Below, in pieces: positions 17,662 through 26,851 of a stretch of 64,000 nucleotides of DNA (positions within the stretch are counted from its first letter, which is position 1; every line of letters begins with the position of its first letter). Origin of the DNA: Polycladidibacter hongkongensis (GTDB taxonomy: Bacteria; Pseudomonadota; Alphaproteobacteria; Rhizobiales; Stappiaceae); contig NZ_LLWC01000024.1 in assembly GCF_001561995.1 (NCBI RefSeq), positions 124,001-188,000 of the forward strand, in the 5' to 3' direction. Both the position numbers and the translations under genes were made by a program. The notes under the pieces are model-generated. The model was not told where the DNA came from, did not search any database, and was given only the letters and a program-made list of their open reading frames with translations.

Positions 17662-19071
17662 TTATACAGAGTAGTACATGTCGAACTCGACAGGGTGTGG
17701 GGTCATGTCGGTACGCATGACTTCTTCCATCTTCAGTTCGATGTAGGCGTCGATCTGGTCATCATCCATCACGCCGCCTGCTTTGAGGAAGTCACGGTCA
17801 GCGTCGAGGCTTTCCAGAGCTTCACGCAGGGATGCTGCCACGGTTGGGATCTCTGCGAGTTCTTCCGCTGGAAGATCGTAGAGGTTTTTGTCCATTGCGT
17901 CGCCCGGGTGGATTTTGTTCTTAATGCCATCAAGGCCAGCCATTAACTGGGCTGCGAACGCCAGGTACGGGTTTGCGGATGGATCCGGGAAGCGAACTTC
18001 AACGCGCTTCGCTTTTGGCGAAGAGGTGAACGGGATACGGCAAGACGCGGAGCGGTTGCGGGAAGAGTATGCCAGCAGAACCGGTGCTTCATAGCCAGGA
18101 ACCAGACGCTTGTAAGAGTTGGTCGAAGCGTTGGTGAAGGCGTTCAGCGCTTTTGCGTGCTTCAAGATACCGCCGATGAAGTATAGAGCGGTTTCAGAAA
18201 GATCTGCGTACTGGTTGCCAGCGAATTTTGGCTTGCCTTCTTCCCAGATGGAGAAGTGGCAGTGCATGCCGGTGCCGTTATCGCCAAAGACAGGCTTTGG
18301 CATAAAGGTAGAGGTTTTGCCGTAAGCGTGTGCAACCTGGTGAACCGCATACTTGTAGATCTGCATGTGGTCGGCCATGGTGGTCAGCTCTTGGAACTGC
18401 ATGCCAAGCTCGTGCTGCGCAGCGGCCACTTCGTGGTGGTGCTTTTCTACTTTCACGCCCATTTCGGTCATGACAGAAAGCATTTCGGAGCGGATGTCCT
18501 GACAGCTGTCTATTGGTGGGACCGGGAAGTAACCGCCTTTTGTGCGTGGACGGTGGCCAAGGTTGCCAGACTCGTACTCGCTGTCCATGTTGGATGGCAG
18601 CTCGCCGCTGTCCAGTTTAAAGCCGGTATTGTATGGATCAGCTGCGAAGCGCACGTCGTCGAAGATGAAGAATTCAGCTTCTGGACCAACGAACACGGTG
18701 TCGCCAGCGCCGCAAGCTTTTACGTAGGCTTCTGCGCGTTTTGCCGTCATGCGTGGATCGCGGTTGTAGCCTTCACCGGAGATCGGGTCGAGGACATCAC
18801 AGAAAACGGAGAGGGTTGCTTGTGCGAAGAATGGATCGATGTGTGCAGATGCAGCATCTGGCATCAGCATCATGTCGGATTCATCGATTGCTTTCCAACC
18901 GGCAATGGAGGAGCCATCGAAGGCAACGCCTTCAACGAACATGTCTTCGTTCACCTGGGAAATGTCCATGGTGACGTGCTGCATTTTACCGCGCGGGTCG
19001 GTGAAACGCAGGTCAACGAATTTTACGTCTTTTTCTTCGATGAGTTTGAGAACTTCAGCGGCCGTTGTCAT
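17662..19071 (-). CDS. glnA: Glutamine synthetase type I
   Basis: Joins ammonia to glutamate with ATP; the main ammonium-assimilating enzyme and a dodecamer in the cytosol. The 469-residue length is standard for GSI-beta. The adenylylation site is Tyr398 in NLYDLP, so activity should be switched by GlnE under PII control. An intact N-terminal beta-grasp region and the [14 protein letters not shown] active-site segment are visible. It follows glnB by 144 bases on the same strand. That gap has no strong terminator, so glnBA cotranscription is likely, perhaps with an extra glnA promoter. Confidence 0.97.
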   Translation of the reverse strand: MTTAAEVLKLIEEKDVKFVDLRFTDPRGKMQHVTMDISQVNEDMFVEGVAFDGSSIAGWKAIDESDMMLMPDAASAHIDPFFAQATLSVFCDVLDPISGEGYNRDPRMTAKRAEAYVKACGAGDTVFVGPEAEFFIFDDVRFAADPYNTGFKLDSGELPSNMDSEYESGNLGHRPRTKGGYFPVPPIDSCQDIRSEMLSVMTEMGVKVEKHHHEVAAAQHELGMQFQELTTMADHMQIYKYAVHQVAHAYGKTSTFMPKPVFGDNGTGMHCHFSIWEEGKPKFAGNQYADLSETALYFIGGILKHAKALNAFTNASTNSYKRLVPGYEAPVLLAYSSRNRSASCRIPFTSSPKAKRVEVRFPDPSANPYLAFAAQLMAGLDGIKNKIHPGDAMDKNLYDLPAEELAEIPTVAASLREALESLDADRDFLKAGGVMDDDQIDAYIELKMEEVMRTDMTPHPVEFDMYYSV

Positions 19072-19215
19072 AACGTCCTTCCCCTTCTTTCCAGTCGTTA
19101 TTTGGATGGTCGCCCCGGTGGGTGTGCCGCGGGTCCCCCTCCCATTTAGTTCCCGCAGGATATGCGGGTTGTTGCAGCGCTGTAAGCGGTCAACCTACAG
19201 CGAAAAATGCATGTG

Positions 19216-19888
<673 letters not shown>

Positions 19889-20281
19889 ATGCGGTTGGTA
19901 TCTCTAGATCATGTGGTGGTGAATGTTTCCTCGCTCGAGAAGGCGGGGCAGTTTTATCGCGACGTGTTGGGTATGCTGGAGGTTGAACATGCCAAGGGGC
20001 GCAAGGCCTATCATTTCGGCTGCCAAAAGGTGAACCTTGTCGAGGTGGAGGGGCAGGTGAGGCCAAATGCGAAAGTTGCAGCTCATGGGGCGGCGGACCT
20101 TTGTTTTTTGGTTGAGAATATAGATGAGGCTCTGGCGCATATGCACGGGCGCGGCGTGAGCATTGAAGAGGGGCCGGTTTATCGTAGCGGGGCCGCCTCG
20201 GCGATCCGCTCGATTTATGTGCGCGATCCTGACGGAAATCTAATCGAGTTGGCACAGCCGGAAAATGTGATGATTATTTAG
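19889..20281 (+). CDS. VOC family protein (glyoxalase-like)
   Basis: A 130-residue VOC-fold protein: LDHVVVNVSSLEKAGQFYRDVLG at the start and YVRDPDGNLIELAQP at the end are the classic paired motifs, keeping His9-type and Glu metal ligands. ATG 19889 has GGGAG upstream; the frame remains open for 56 codons before it but without a start or family sequence. It lies 48 bases before nnr on the same strand, so the two may be cotranscribed. A dioxygenase- or lactoylglutathione-lyase-like role is possible. Confidence 0.85.
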   Translation: MRLVSLDHVVVNVSSLEKAGQFYRDVLGMLEVEHAKGRKAYHFGCQKVNLVEVEGQVRPNAKVAAHGAADLCFLVENIDEALAHMHGRGVSIEEGPVYRSGAASAIRSIYVRDPDGNLIELAQPENVMII

Positions 20282-20329
20282 CGTGGTACGGCGCGCTGGG
20301 GCGATACGGTTAAAGGTGGGAGTGGGCTT

Positions 20330-21871
20330 ATGGGGCAGGTGTTGCTATCCCCCGCGCAGATGGCGCGAGCGGATGCGCTGACTATTGCGGCGGGAACCGC
20401 AGGTTTTACGCTGATGCAGCGTGCTGGAAAAGCGCTGGCGGCGCAGGGTGAGAAAATGCTGGGCTGCGGTGGCCGTTTTGTAGTGGTTTGCGGGCCGGGT
20501 AACAATGGCGGTGATGGACTGATCGCCTCTGCGGTGTTGCGGGAGCTTGGGTATCGCGTTGAGGTGCTGTTGGTTTGTGCGCCAGATGCCTTGACTGGCG
20601 ATGCAGCGCTAGCGTTAGCGCAGTGGAGTGAAGCTGTGTTGCCCATAGGCAGCGCGGCGGGTTCACTAGCCAAACTTACGCAGAATGACGTGGTTATCGA
20701 TGCATTGTTTGGGGCCGGGTTGGTGCGGCCCATCGAGGGCGCTTTGGCCGAACTGGTGGCTTCTATAAATGCAAGTAATGCCAAGGTGGTGGCCTGCGAT
20801 TTACCAAGCGGTGTAGATGGTCTGAGTGGCCAAGTGCTGGGCTGCGCAGTCGAGGTGGATGCAAGCCTCAGCTTCTTCCGCGGTAAGCCGGGGCACTATT
20901 TGTTGCCGGGGGCGTCTTTGTGCGGTGAGGTGCATCTGGCGGATATCGGTATTGATGCGGGCGTACTTGATCAAATCCAGCCAATGGTGCGCCGAGTTGA
21001 TTGTGAGGATGTGTGCGCATTGCTGCGCGTTCCACCTGTAGAGGCGCACAAGTTCAGCCGTGGGCATGTGGCTGTGTTTAGCGGCGGTGTGCTGCAATGT
21101 GGTGCTGCTCGGCTTGCGGCGCGGGCGGCGCAGAGGTGCGGCGCGGGTGTGGTTACGCTGGTGGGGGATGAAGCGAGCGCATTGCTGCATGCTCATCATG
21201 AGACTTCGATCATGACCGCTGCCTTGCTTGAGCGCGCGGACAAAGTGCCGGAGCTGATTGGGTGGCTTGCGGCGCGGCGCGTGCAAAGCGTTGTTATCGG
21301 CCCTGGTTTTGGAGTGGGGCGGCGATGCCGGGAAATGGTGGCAGCTGTGCTTTCCGCAGATGTTGCGGTGGTGTTGGATGCGGATGCGTTGACATCGTTT
21401 GCCAATGATCCGCAGACATTGTTTGCCCTGATTGCTGATCGTGCCAGTGGCAAGCCGGTGGTGTTGACGCCGCATCATGGAGAAATACAGGCCCTTTTCG
21501 GGCAGCTTATTCCGCAGTTGGGTCAGGGCTATTGCAATAAGCTGGAGATCTGTAAAACGGCAGCGCGCCTGAGCGGGGCAATTGTGCTGTATAAAGGCCC
21601 TGATACTGTCATCGGTGCGCCCGACGGCCGCCTTGCAATTTGTGATGCCGGGGTGCCGTGGTTGGCTACGGCAGGGGCAGGGGACGTTTTGTGCGGGGTA
21701 ATTGCGGCTTTCCTTGCGCAAGGTGCAGATGGTCAGAAGGCGGCAGCAGCTGGCGCTTATGTGCATGGGCGGGCCGGGGCGCATGCAGGGGCATTTCTTG
21801 TTGCCGAGGAGTTGGTTTGTGCGCTTAAGCCGGTGCTTGTTGATGTGCGAGATACCGCTGAGCAAACGTGA
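20330..21871 (+). CDS. nnr: Bifunctional NAD(P)H-hydrate epimerase / ADP-dependent NAD(P)H-hydrate dehydratase
   Basis: Repairs hydrated NADH and NADPH. The 513-residue fusion has an N-terminal epimerase domain (about 1-215, with the GPGNNGGDGL nucleotide loop) and a C-terminal ribokinase-like dehydratase domain (about 225-500). The latter has TPHHGE (usually TPHPGE) and the GAGDVLCG ADP-binding loop. ATG 20330 follows a GTGGGAGTGG purine stretch. Its position next to glnB is conserved in many alphaproteobacteria. The tRNA-Leu promoter starts about 75 bases after its stop. Confidence 0.95.
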   Translation: MGQVLLSPAQMARADALTIAAGTAGFTLMQRAGKALAAQGEKMLGCGGRFVVVCGPGNNGGDGLIASAVLRELGYRVEVLLVCAPDALTGDAALALAQWSEAVLPIGSAAGSLAKLTQNDVVIDALFGAGLVRPIEGALAELVASINASNAKVVACDLPSGVDGLSGQVLGCAVEVDASLSFFRGKPGHYLLPGASLCGEVHLADIGIDAGVLDQIQPMVRRVDCEDVCALLRVPPVEAHKFSRGHVAVFSGGVLQCGAARLAARAAQRCGAGVVTLVGDEASALLHAHHETSIMTAALLERADKVPELIGWLAARRVQSVVIGPGFGVGRRCREMVAAVLSADVAVVLDADALTSFANDPQTLFALIADRASGKPVVLTPHHGEIQALFGQLIPQLGQGYCNKLEICKTAARLSGAIVLYKGPDTVIGAPDGRLAICDAGVPWLATAGAGDVLCGVIAAFLAQGADGQKAAAAGAYVHGRAGAHAGAFLVAEELVCALKPVLVDVRDTAEQT

Positions 21872-21948
21872 GGAATGTCCAATTCTGCTGTTTGTGCTGG
21901 AAAACTACAAAAAAAACACAGGAATGGCAAAGAGTTGCAAAACGGATG

Positions 21949-21977
21949 TTGACTTATGCGCTCAAGATCAATATTCA
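21949..21977 (+). promoter_or_regulatory. Sigma-70 promoter of tRNA-Leu
   Basis: TTGACT (21949-21954), 17-base spacer, TATTCA (21972-21977). Expected start near 21984, about ten bases before the mature tRNA. Confidence 0.7.
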
Positions 21978-21993
21978 CCCCCTCACAGCATAA

Positions 21994-22076
21994 GCGGCTG
22001 TGGCGAAATTGGTAGACGCACCAGATTTAGGTTCTGGCGGGAGACCGTGGGGGTTCGAGTCCCTCCAGCCGCACCA
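21994..22076 (+). tRNA. tRNA-Leu (anticodon TAG)
   Basis: Folds as a class II tRNA: acceptor arms GCGGCTG and CAGCCGC, anticodon stem CCAGA/TCTGG with loop TTTAGGT (anticodon TAG, codon CUA), a variable arm, and GGTTCGAGTCC in the T arm. The 3' CCA is encoded. It served as an integration site, judging by the repeat of its 3' end and the integrase stub downstream. Confidence 0.96.
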
Positions 22077-22150
22077 TAAACCCGATTGCTAAGTGATTGT
22101 AATCACTTAGCAATCGGGTTTTTACTTTTTTAGGATTTATCCAGCCGCAC
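22064..22150 (+). repeat. Direct repeat of the tRNA-Leu 3' end (att-like)
   Basis: TCCAGCCGCAC occurs at 22064-22074 (tRNA 3' end) and again at 22140-22150, 76 bases apart, directly before an integrase N-terminal stub. This is the arrangement left by tRNA-targeting integrative elements. The repeat is only 11 bases, so the core may be eroded. Confidence 0.5.
22079..22123 (+). terminator. Long perfect hairpin terminator after tRNA-Leu
   Basis: Two 20-base arms (AACCCGATTGCTAAGTGATT and its exact complement) separated by only GT, followed by TTTACTTTTTT. The arms are much longer than needed for termination. The hairpin lies between the two copies of the tRNA 3'-end repeat. Confidence 0.88.
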
Positions 22151-22198
22151 TTTTTGCCCTGCAAAATGCCCTAGATTTTAAAAATTGGGGAATTGGGC

Positions 22199-22300
22199 GT
22201 GCAAAGGAATGACCGCTATTTAAAGCTGCGGGGCGGGCGCTGGCATTATGTGCGCCGCGTACCTAAAAAGGCTTTTTACCTAGATTTGCGGGCTACTTAG
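22199..22300 (+). pseudogene. Tyrosine integrase N-terminal remnant
   Basis: A 33-residue frame from GTG 22199 to TAG 22298-22300 reads RYLKLRGGRWHYVRRVPK, the typical first beta strands of phage/island integrases (DUF6538-like N-terminus). The rest of the recombinase is missing; the sequence passes directly into an IS3-type relic. Together with the adjacent tRNA 3'-end repeat it marks a lost genomic island. Confidence 0.6.
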
Positions 22301-22358
22301 ATTTGGGAGGGGCAAGATCAAGCTTGCCCTGAGACCTCCTCGCTTGAAGCAGCCCGGG

Positions 22359-22817
22359 CGCGCTGATGCGCTTCAAATGGCACTGGCTCGATGAGGCAAT
22401 GTAACGGGGCTTGTGCATCATTCTGACCGCGGTTTCCAATACTGTTCTGATGAGTATTGAACACTGCTTCGAAGTGCCTGCATCAGGCAATCCATGAGCC
22501 GTAAGGGCCAGTGTCTGGATAATGCCCCTATGGAGAGCTTTTTTGTCTCGCAGATCTCGCTGAAAAAGGCGCTCGTGCATCGCACCACGTTCTCTTTAAG
22601 GCATCAAGCTAAGGCTGAGATTTTTGGGTATATTGAGGTGTTCTACAATCGTCAGAGACGGCATTCAGCGATCGATTACAAGATGCCTTGTCAAGCATAC
22701 GAGGCAAATGGCTGCAGAACAGGTTTAATCAAACTATCCGGGAATAGGGACGAACTCGGCCGTAGCAACTTGTGTGCATGGACTGGCCGGAGTTATGTTG
22801 GATCCTGGTGCGGGTGA
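22359..22817 (+). pseudogene. IS3-family transposase (orfB) C-terminal remnant
   Basis: One frame matches the end of an IS3-type DDE transposase: HHSDRGFQY (second catalytic Asp), SMSRKG, DNAPMESFF (catalytic Glu) and YIEVFYNRQRRHSAIDY. It lacks the N-terminal part with the first Asp. It is broken by two in-frame TGA codons at 22392-22394 and 22458-22460. After about 22712 the frame runs on into non-homologous sequence. It overlaps the scar of the integrase stub, suggesting the IS inserted into or recombined with the island end. Confidence 0.8.
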
Positions 22818-23042
22818 TGGTGACACGGTTCAAGTCTCTAGTGTTCTCGTAGATCATCGGCATTGCGCCGGTTGCACATGTTGTCAACTAGAGCAGAGAT
22901 TGGAAAGATAAACCGGGGTTGGGGTTTTGGGTCTAACTAAAATTGTAGAAGGAGAGGGTAAAATATTGGTAGAGCAATACTGCATTGGTACGTATGCACC
23001 AATGATATACTTTACGTTCTCAAGCTAACCTATTGGAATTGT

Positions 23043-23119
23043 TGGTCGGGCAGGCCGGATTTGAACCGACGACCCCTTCACCCCCAGTGAAGTGCGCTAC
23101 CAGGCTGCGCTACTGCCCG
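23043..23119 (-). tRNA. tRNA-Pro (anticodon GGG)
   Basis: Cloverleaf on the minus strand: acceptor CGGGCAG/CTGCCCG, D arm with AGCGCAGCCTGGTAGCGC, anticodon stem CTTCA/TGAAG with loop CTGGGGG (anticodon GGG, codon CCC), T arm GGTTCAAATCC, encoded CCA. The 77-base length is standard. Confidence 0.96.
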
Positions 23120-23164
23120 AACCAGTGTCTGTTGCTGAAGGCTAAGGCCCTCTCGACATTGAGC

Positions 23165-23193
23165 TTCGTAGCCGGTTGCTCCGCGTTTTTCAA
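23165..23193 (-). promoter_or_regulatory. Sigma-70 promoter of tRNA-Pro
   Basis: Minus strand TTGAAA (23188-23193), 17-base spacer, TACGAA (23165-23170); start expected near 23157, some 38 bases before the mature tRNA. Confidence 0.5.
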
Positions 23194-23249
23194 GTGCTTG
23201 TTTTTAGCTGCCTATATCCTTGGTGGAAAAGCTCGTAGGGAGGAATAGC

Positions 23250-23984
23250 CTAGGGAGGTGGAGGCGGGTCGTTTAAGATGTAGGTTAAAGTGTCCGCAGG
23301 ACGAAGACGGGTCAGTCCGCTGATTGCTTTGCTCTTCAGCGCAGCGTTCCTATTGGTTAGCTCAACCCGCCCAGTGCCGGGTTGTGGGAACGGTGTGCCG
23401 GAGGTTGCAAGTGCAGAGGCGGCTGTTATACCGGGAAAGAAGCGCACCGCGCCGGGGCGGGCTACAGGGCCAAGTACATAGATCGGGCGGGTTTTTACCA
23501 GCTCGATTTGAATGTCAGCTTGGCGGTAGAGTTTTTCTGTCAGGCGCTGGTGTACTGCGGTCTGGAGAGCGGTGACGGTCTTATGCGCGGCGGGTACTGT
23601 ACCTATGAGAGGAAGGATGATTTCACCGCGCTCGCGCAAGGTGTAGATGCCTTCCAGTTCTTTGTGAGGGGTGAGGATAAGGCGTATTTGATCGCCTTCG
23701 GCAAGTGTGAGAGGCGCACGGACGACATTCGTTTGCTGATGTAAGTTGGGCGAAGCTTGTGCTGTCTGAGAATTCTGGGGTGGTTTCATTTGTGATTGCG
23801 GCGCCGCAGGCGGCCGGTTTTGCGGGGCAGTGGAAGAGGGCGGCGGCGAATGCGTTGGTGTTGGCATGGGGGAGGCAGTGTTCTCAAACGTAGCGTGGCA
23901 AGCTCCGAGCAATAGGAGGAGCAGGTTTGCGACGATCGTGCCTCGCAATGGGGCTCTGTTTTTGTTGGATTGAGGGCGCGCCAT
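23250..23984 (-). CDS. Polysaccharide export lipoprotein (Wza/GumB-like)
   Basis: A 244-residue outer-membrane lipoprotein. A hydrophobic stretch ends in the lipobox LGAC, placing the lipidated Cys near residue 29. A Pro/Gln/Ser-rich linker of about 55 residues follows. The Poly_export domain comes next (GDQIRLIL to DIQIELV, about 97-163). The final part starts as one SLBB-like unit (PIYVLGPVARPGAVRF). It is shorter than Wza, which has two SLBB units and an outer-membrane helix. It is divergent from a Wzc/GumC-like gene, its natural partner. Confidence 0.85.
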   Translation of the reverse strand: MARPQSNKNRAPLRGTIVANLLLLLLGACHATFENTASPMPTPTHSPPPSSTAPQNRPPAAPQSQMKPPQNSQTAQASPNLHQQTNVVRAPLTLAEGDQIRLILTPHKELEGIYTLRERGEIILPLIGTVPAAHKTVTALQTAVHQRLTEKLYRQADIQIELVKTRPIYVLGPVARPGAVRFFPGITAASALATSGTPFPQPGTGRVELTNRNAALKSKAISGLTRLRPADTLTYILNDPPPPP

Positions 23985-24097
23985 AGACCTACTTTGCCTG
24001 CCATTTGCAAATAATCTAGGTATAGGGGGGGATTGGCGCAGGCAAAATCGTCACTTTTAACAGTCTGGTTACCATAGTCGCGCATTTTTGTGGAAGT

Positions 24098-26296
24098 GTG
24101 ATTTTCGAGTTGAGTGAGGGGCGCGTTGTGCCACATCTGCGAATCGTCATTGATTACAAGCGCGTGATGGAACAATTACAGCGATTTATGCTGTGGTGGT
24201 TGCCGACGCTACTTGTGTTATCTGCTGCGGTTTTTTTGTTGATGTGGTCGGAGGCACCGCATTATCGGGCTAGCGCGCGGTTGTTGATCGAGACACAAGA
24301 GGCGGCGCGGGAGTTATTACCTGATGGCAGCGAGGCTCAGTGGCAAAGCCTGGAAGCACAGCTAAGCGATGCGCAAATGCAGGTGCTACGCTCGCGCGCA
24401 CTGGCAAGCGGGGTTGTTGCGGCGCAACGTGATCTCTTGCCCGATGTTTTTCCGGTGTGGCCGTCCAGCACGCTTGCTGGTTGGGCCCGTGGTTTTGGTC
24501 TAACGAATTGGTTTGATCATCGAGGGGCGTTTGAGCGTTCGGTCGATGGGTTGATGGCAAACATGCGACTTGAGCGTGTAACGGGCTCTGCCATGTTTGC
24601 AGTTCAGGTTACCGCGCTTGATGCCCAGATGTCGGTGCGACTGGCAAATGACGTGGTGGCGGCCTATTTCAAAGAACAGGAACGCGCTTTTGCGGCAGCG
24701 GCGGAAGTGGCGGCGCAGAAATTGCAACCGCAATTACAGCAGTTGCGCAGCGAATTGGGGGCAGCGGAAGATGCGCTGGCTGCGGCTAAGCAAGCGGCCG
24801 CGGCGGAGGAGCTTGAGGAGGAAGCAAATACCGAGCCCACGCTGTTTGGCGCGCAACAGCTGCTAGATGAACAGCGGCTGGCGCGCCTTGAAGCGGAGTT
24901 GCAAGACACTTTGCATTGGCAAGGTATGCTTGCTCGCAGCGCGGCGCAAGGTGGCCTTCCGGCGCAAGTCGATGCGACGCGCTTTGGCGCGCTGGCACAA
25001 GCTGTCAAGGATGTGCAACAGGCGAATAAGGGCCTGCAAGATGCGTTGTTGGAATTGTTGCCTGCCCACCCCTCCATAAAGGTTTTGGAAGAAAAAGCGG
25101 CACTTGCCAAGCGGCGCTTGGCAGAGCAACTGCAAAATACGGTTGATGCACTGGCGCAATCTGGCCGCGAGCTGCAGGGGCAGATTGCGGCGCTGCGCTC
25201 TACCTTGCGCGCGAGGCAAGAGACTTTGAGCCAGCAAGCGCAGGCTGATGCGTTGTTGTTGCAAATGCAAGAAGATGCGGTGCGAAAGAGCCGTGAGCTG
25301 GAGCGTTTGGTGGCCCATTTTGAGCGGTTGCAGCAGGTGGAAGACCGGGCTACCGGGCTCGGCACAGCGCGCGTGGTGAGCCGCGCGACTGCCCCAGAAG
25401 CACCAGAGCCGAAATTTGCGGCATTGGTGGCTTTGACGGTGTTTTTGGTGGGGGCTATAGGCGGCGCATTGTTGCGGGTACTGCTGACGTTTACAAGTGG
25501 ACACGGGCTGCGCAAAGAGAAGTACCTGAGCGAGAAAATCAAGGTCCAAGCACCTGTTGAAGCGCAGGCGATCAGTGGACGGGCCAGCGATGCGGTGACC
25601 GCACAGATCGTAGCTGAACAACAAGAACAGCAGTCACCCTTGGAGGCACCTGCTGCCGGGGAGCGAAGCGCGCAGCCAATCGACGGTGATGACGACAGTG
25701 AGTGGCAAGGGGCAAAGCGTGCTGTGCAGCGGGTTGTGGTGTTATCGGTTGATAGCGATGCATTAGCCAACAAGGTCGCGTTTTCGTGCGCACGTAGGCT
25801 TGCCAACAAGGGTGTGCAGTCGTTGTTTGTGGAGGTGCGGGCGCACGGGGGCGGACAGGCCGCAAGTGCGACCGAAGCCTATTACCGCGAGGGGGAAGCG
25901 ATGGACGGGTTTTCCGAGTTGCTGGCGGGTAAGGCATCGTTTTCCCGTGTGATACACCGGGATCTGGAATCGCGGGCACATGTCATACCGGCGGGGAAGG
26001 GGCGTATTCGTTCTCGTTTTGTGGAAGAGGGGCGCTACGACTTGGTGATGGAGGCGCTTGATGCCACCTATGATGTGGTGGTTGCAGATTTAGGGCTGGT
26101 GGATCCAAGTCTGGTTAATGCGCAGCTGCTTTCCGAGGCAGATAAAGTGATCGTGGCAACAGACGGTTCGCCTGCTGGTCCGGAGCTGGAGGCAACGCTG
26201 GCGGCGTTGGAGGCCCATTGCCATTGTACGATTGAGGTGGAACGGGTGAGCGCGCCCGGGGCTGCGACGCAAGTGCTGTTTGATATGGCCGCGTGA
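24098..26296 (+). CDS. Wzc/GumC-like exopolysaccharide chain-length protein with degenerate kinase domain
   Basis: A 732-residue polysaccharide co-polymerase. There is a first membrane helix near residues 32-50, a Wzz-type periplasmic region, then a long Ala/Gln/Leu coiled coil (about 195-430). A second membrane helix (about 445-465) and a cytosolic domain resembling the CpsD/Wzc ATPase (about 545-732) complete it. The Walker A loop GxGKS/T is replaced by VDSDALANKVAF and there is no C-terminal Tyr cluster, so kinase activity is unlikely. The start is uncertain: GTG 24098 (GGAAG upstream), GTG 24128 and ATG 24167 are all possible. It is divergent from the export lipoprotein gene. Confidence 0.8.
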   Translation: MIFELSEGRVVPHLRIVIDYKRVMEQLQRFMLWWLPTLLVLSAAVFLLMWSEAPHYRASARLLIETQEAARELLPDGSEAQWQSLEAQLSDAQMQVLRSRALASGVVAAQRDLLPDVFPVWPSSTLAGWARGFGLTNWFDHRGAFERSVDGLMANMRLERVTGSAMFAVQVTALDAQMSVRLANDVVAAYFKEQERAFAAAAEVAAQKLQPQLQQLRSELGAAEDALAAAKQAAAAEELEEEANTEPTLFGAQQLLDEQRLARLEAELQDTLHWQGMLARSAAQGGLPAQVDATRFGALAQAVKDVQQANKGLQDALLELLPAHPSIKVLEEKAALAKRRLAEQLQNTVDALAQSGRELQGQIAALRSTLRARQETLSQQAQADALLLQMQEDAVRKSRELERLVAHFERLQQVEDRATGLGTARVVSRATAPEAPEPKFAALVALTVFLVGAIGGALLRVLLTFTSGHGLRKEKYLSEKIKVQAPVEAQAISGRASDAVTAQIVAEQQEQQSPLEAPAAGERSAQPIDGDDDSEWQGAKRAVQRVVVLSVDSDALANKVAFSCARRLANKGVQSLFVEVRAHGGGQAASATEAYYREGEAMDGFSELLAGKASFSRVIHRDLESRAHVIPAGKGRIRSRFVEEGRYDLVMEALDATYDVVVADLGLVDPSLVNAQLLSEADKVIVATDGSPAGPELEATLAALEAHCHCTIEVERVSAPGAATQVLFDMAA

Positions 26297-26381
26297 GCGT
26301 GGCGGAAATGATAGATGCCTGATGGTGGGCAAGCCGTAGGCCGCGCAATAGTTGGTGCGGCCTGCTTGCTTTTTCGTGTGC

Positions 26382-26597
26382 CTATTGGTTTTGTGTGGTG
26401 GTTTTGTACATCCACTTGATGATGTAGCCAGCCGGGAACACCCAGAGCAGCCCAAAAAATGCAAAGAACAAGATCTGCAACGACCAGTGTTTGCCGTACA
26501 TGGTGAGATCGCCGATAACCATAACGATGAAGCAGTAGACAATCACGAAGGTGACAAGTGCGATCATGCCGAACAACCGGCGCAGGCTTGGGGGCAT
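26382..26597 (-). CDS. DUF2842 small membrane protein
   Basis: A 71-residue protein with two transmembrane helices (about 10-32 and 42-62) and a short polar tail, matching the size and layout of DUF2842. Its place next to ctaA is common in alphaproteobacteria, and a link to haem A or cytochrome oxidase assembly has been suggested only by context. ATG 26597 is the only sensible start. Confidence 0.8.
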   Translation of the reverse strand: MPPSLRRLFGMIALVTFVIVYCFIVMVIGDLTMYGKHWSLQILFFAFFGLLWVFPAGYIIKWMYKTTTQNQ

Positions 26598-26851
26598 CTG
26601 GTCTGATCCTTTTTATTGGTGTAGGCAAGCGAGCTGAGCGAGCGACCTTGCTGCCAAATAAGTGGCGCCTTGCCTAGCATAGGGAAAGTGCGATTGCCTA
26701 GGTGTTTTCGGTGATGAACGCGAAAAAGCTGGAAGAGGCGAATAAAGCGCCGTGCGGCTGCGCAAAACAGTTGGACACTGAAAAAAATTGCCCTAAAACC
26801 ACGACTTAAGTGTTTTTGTGTAGGCGTTGGTTGTTAAAGGGAGCGCATTTG

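Noticed and set aside
18256-19149. A 297-codon plus-strand frame opposite glnA
   Set aside because: glnA is certain, and the antisense product has no family features.
20801-21865. A 354-codon open frame antisense to nnr
   Set aside because: Composition is Arg/His/Gln rich with no motif and it mirrors a clear nnr gene; it is a shadow of GC-rich coding sequence.
24664-25809. A 381-codon frame antisense to the Wzc-like gene, full of Ser and Cys
   Set aside because: Low-complexity mirror of the Ala/Gln coiled coil on the other strand; no start site or family signal.
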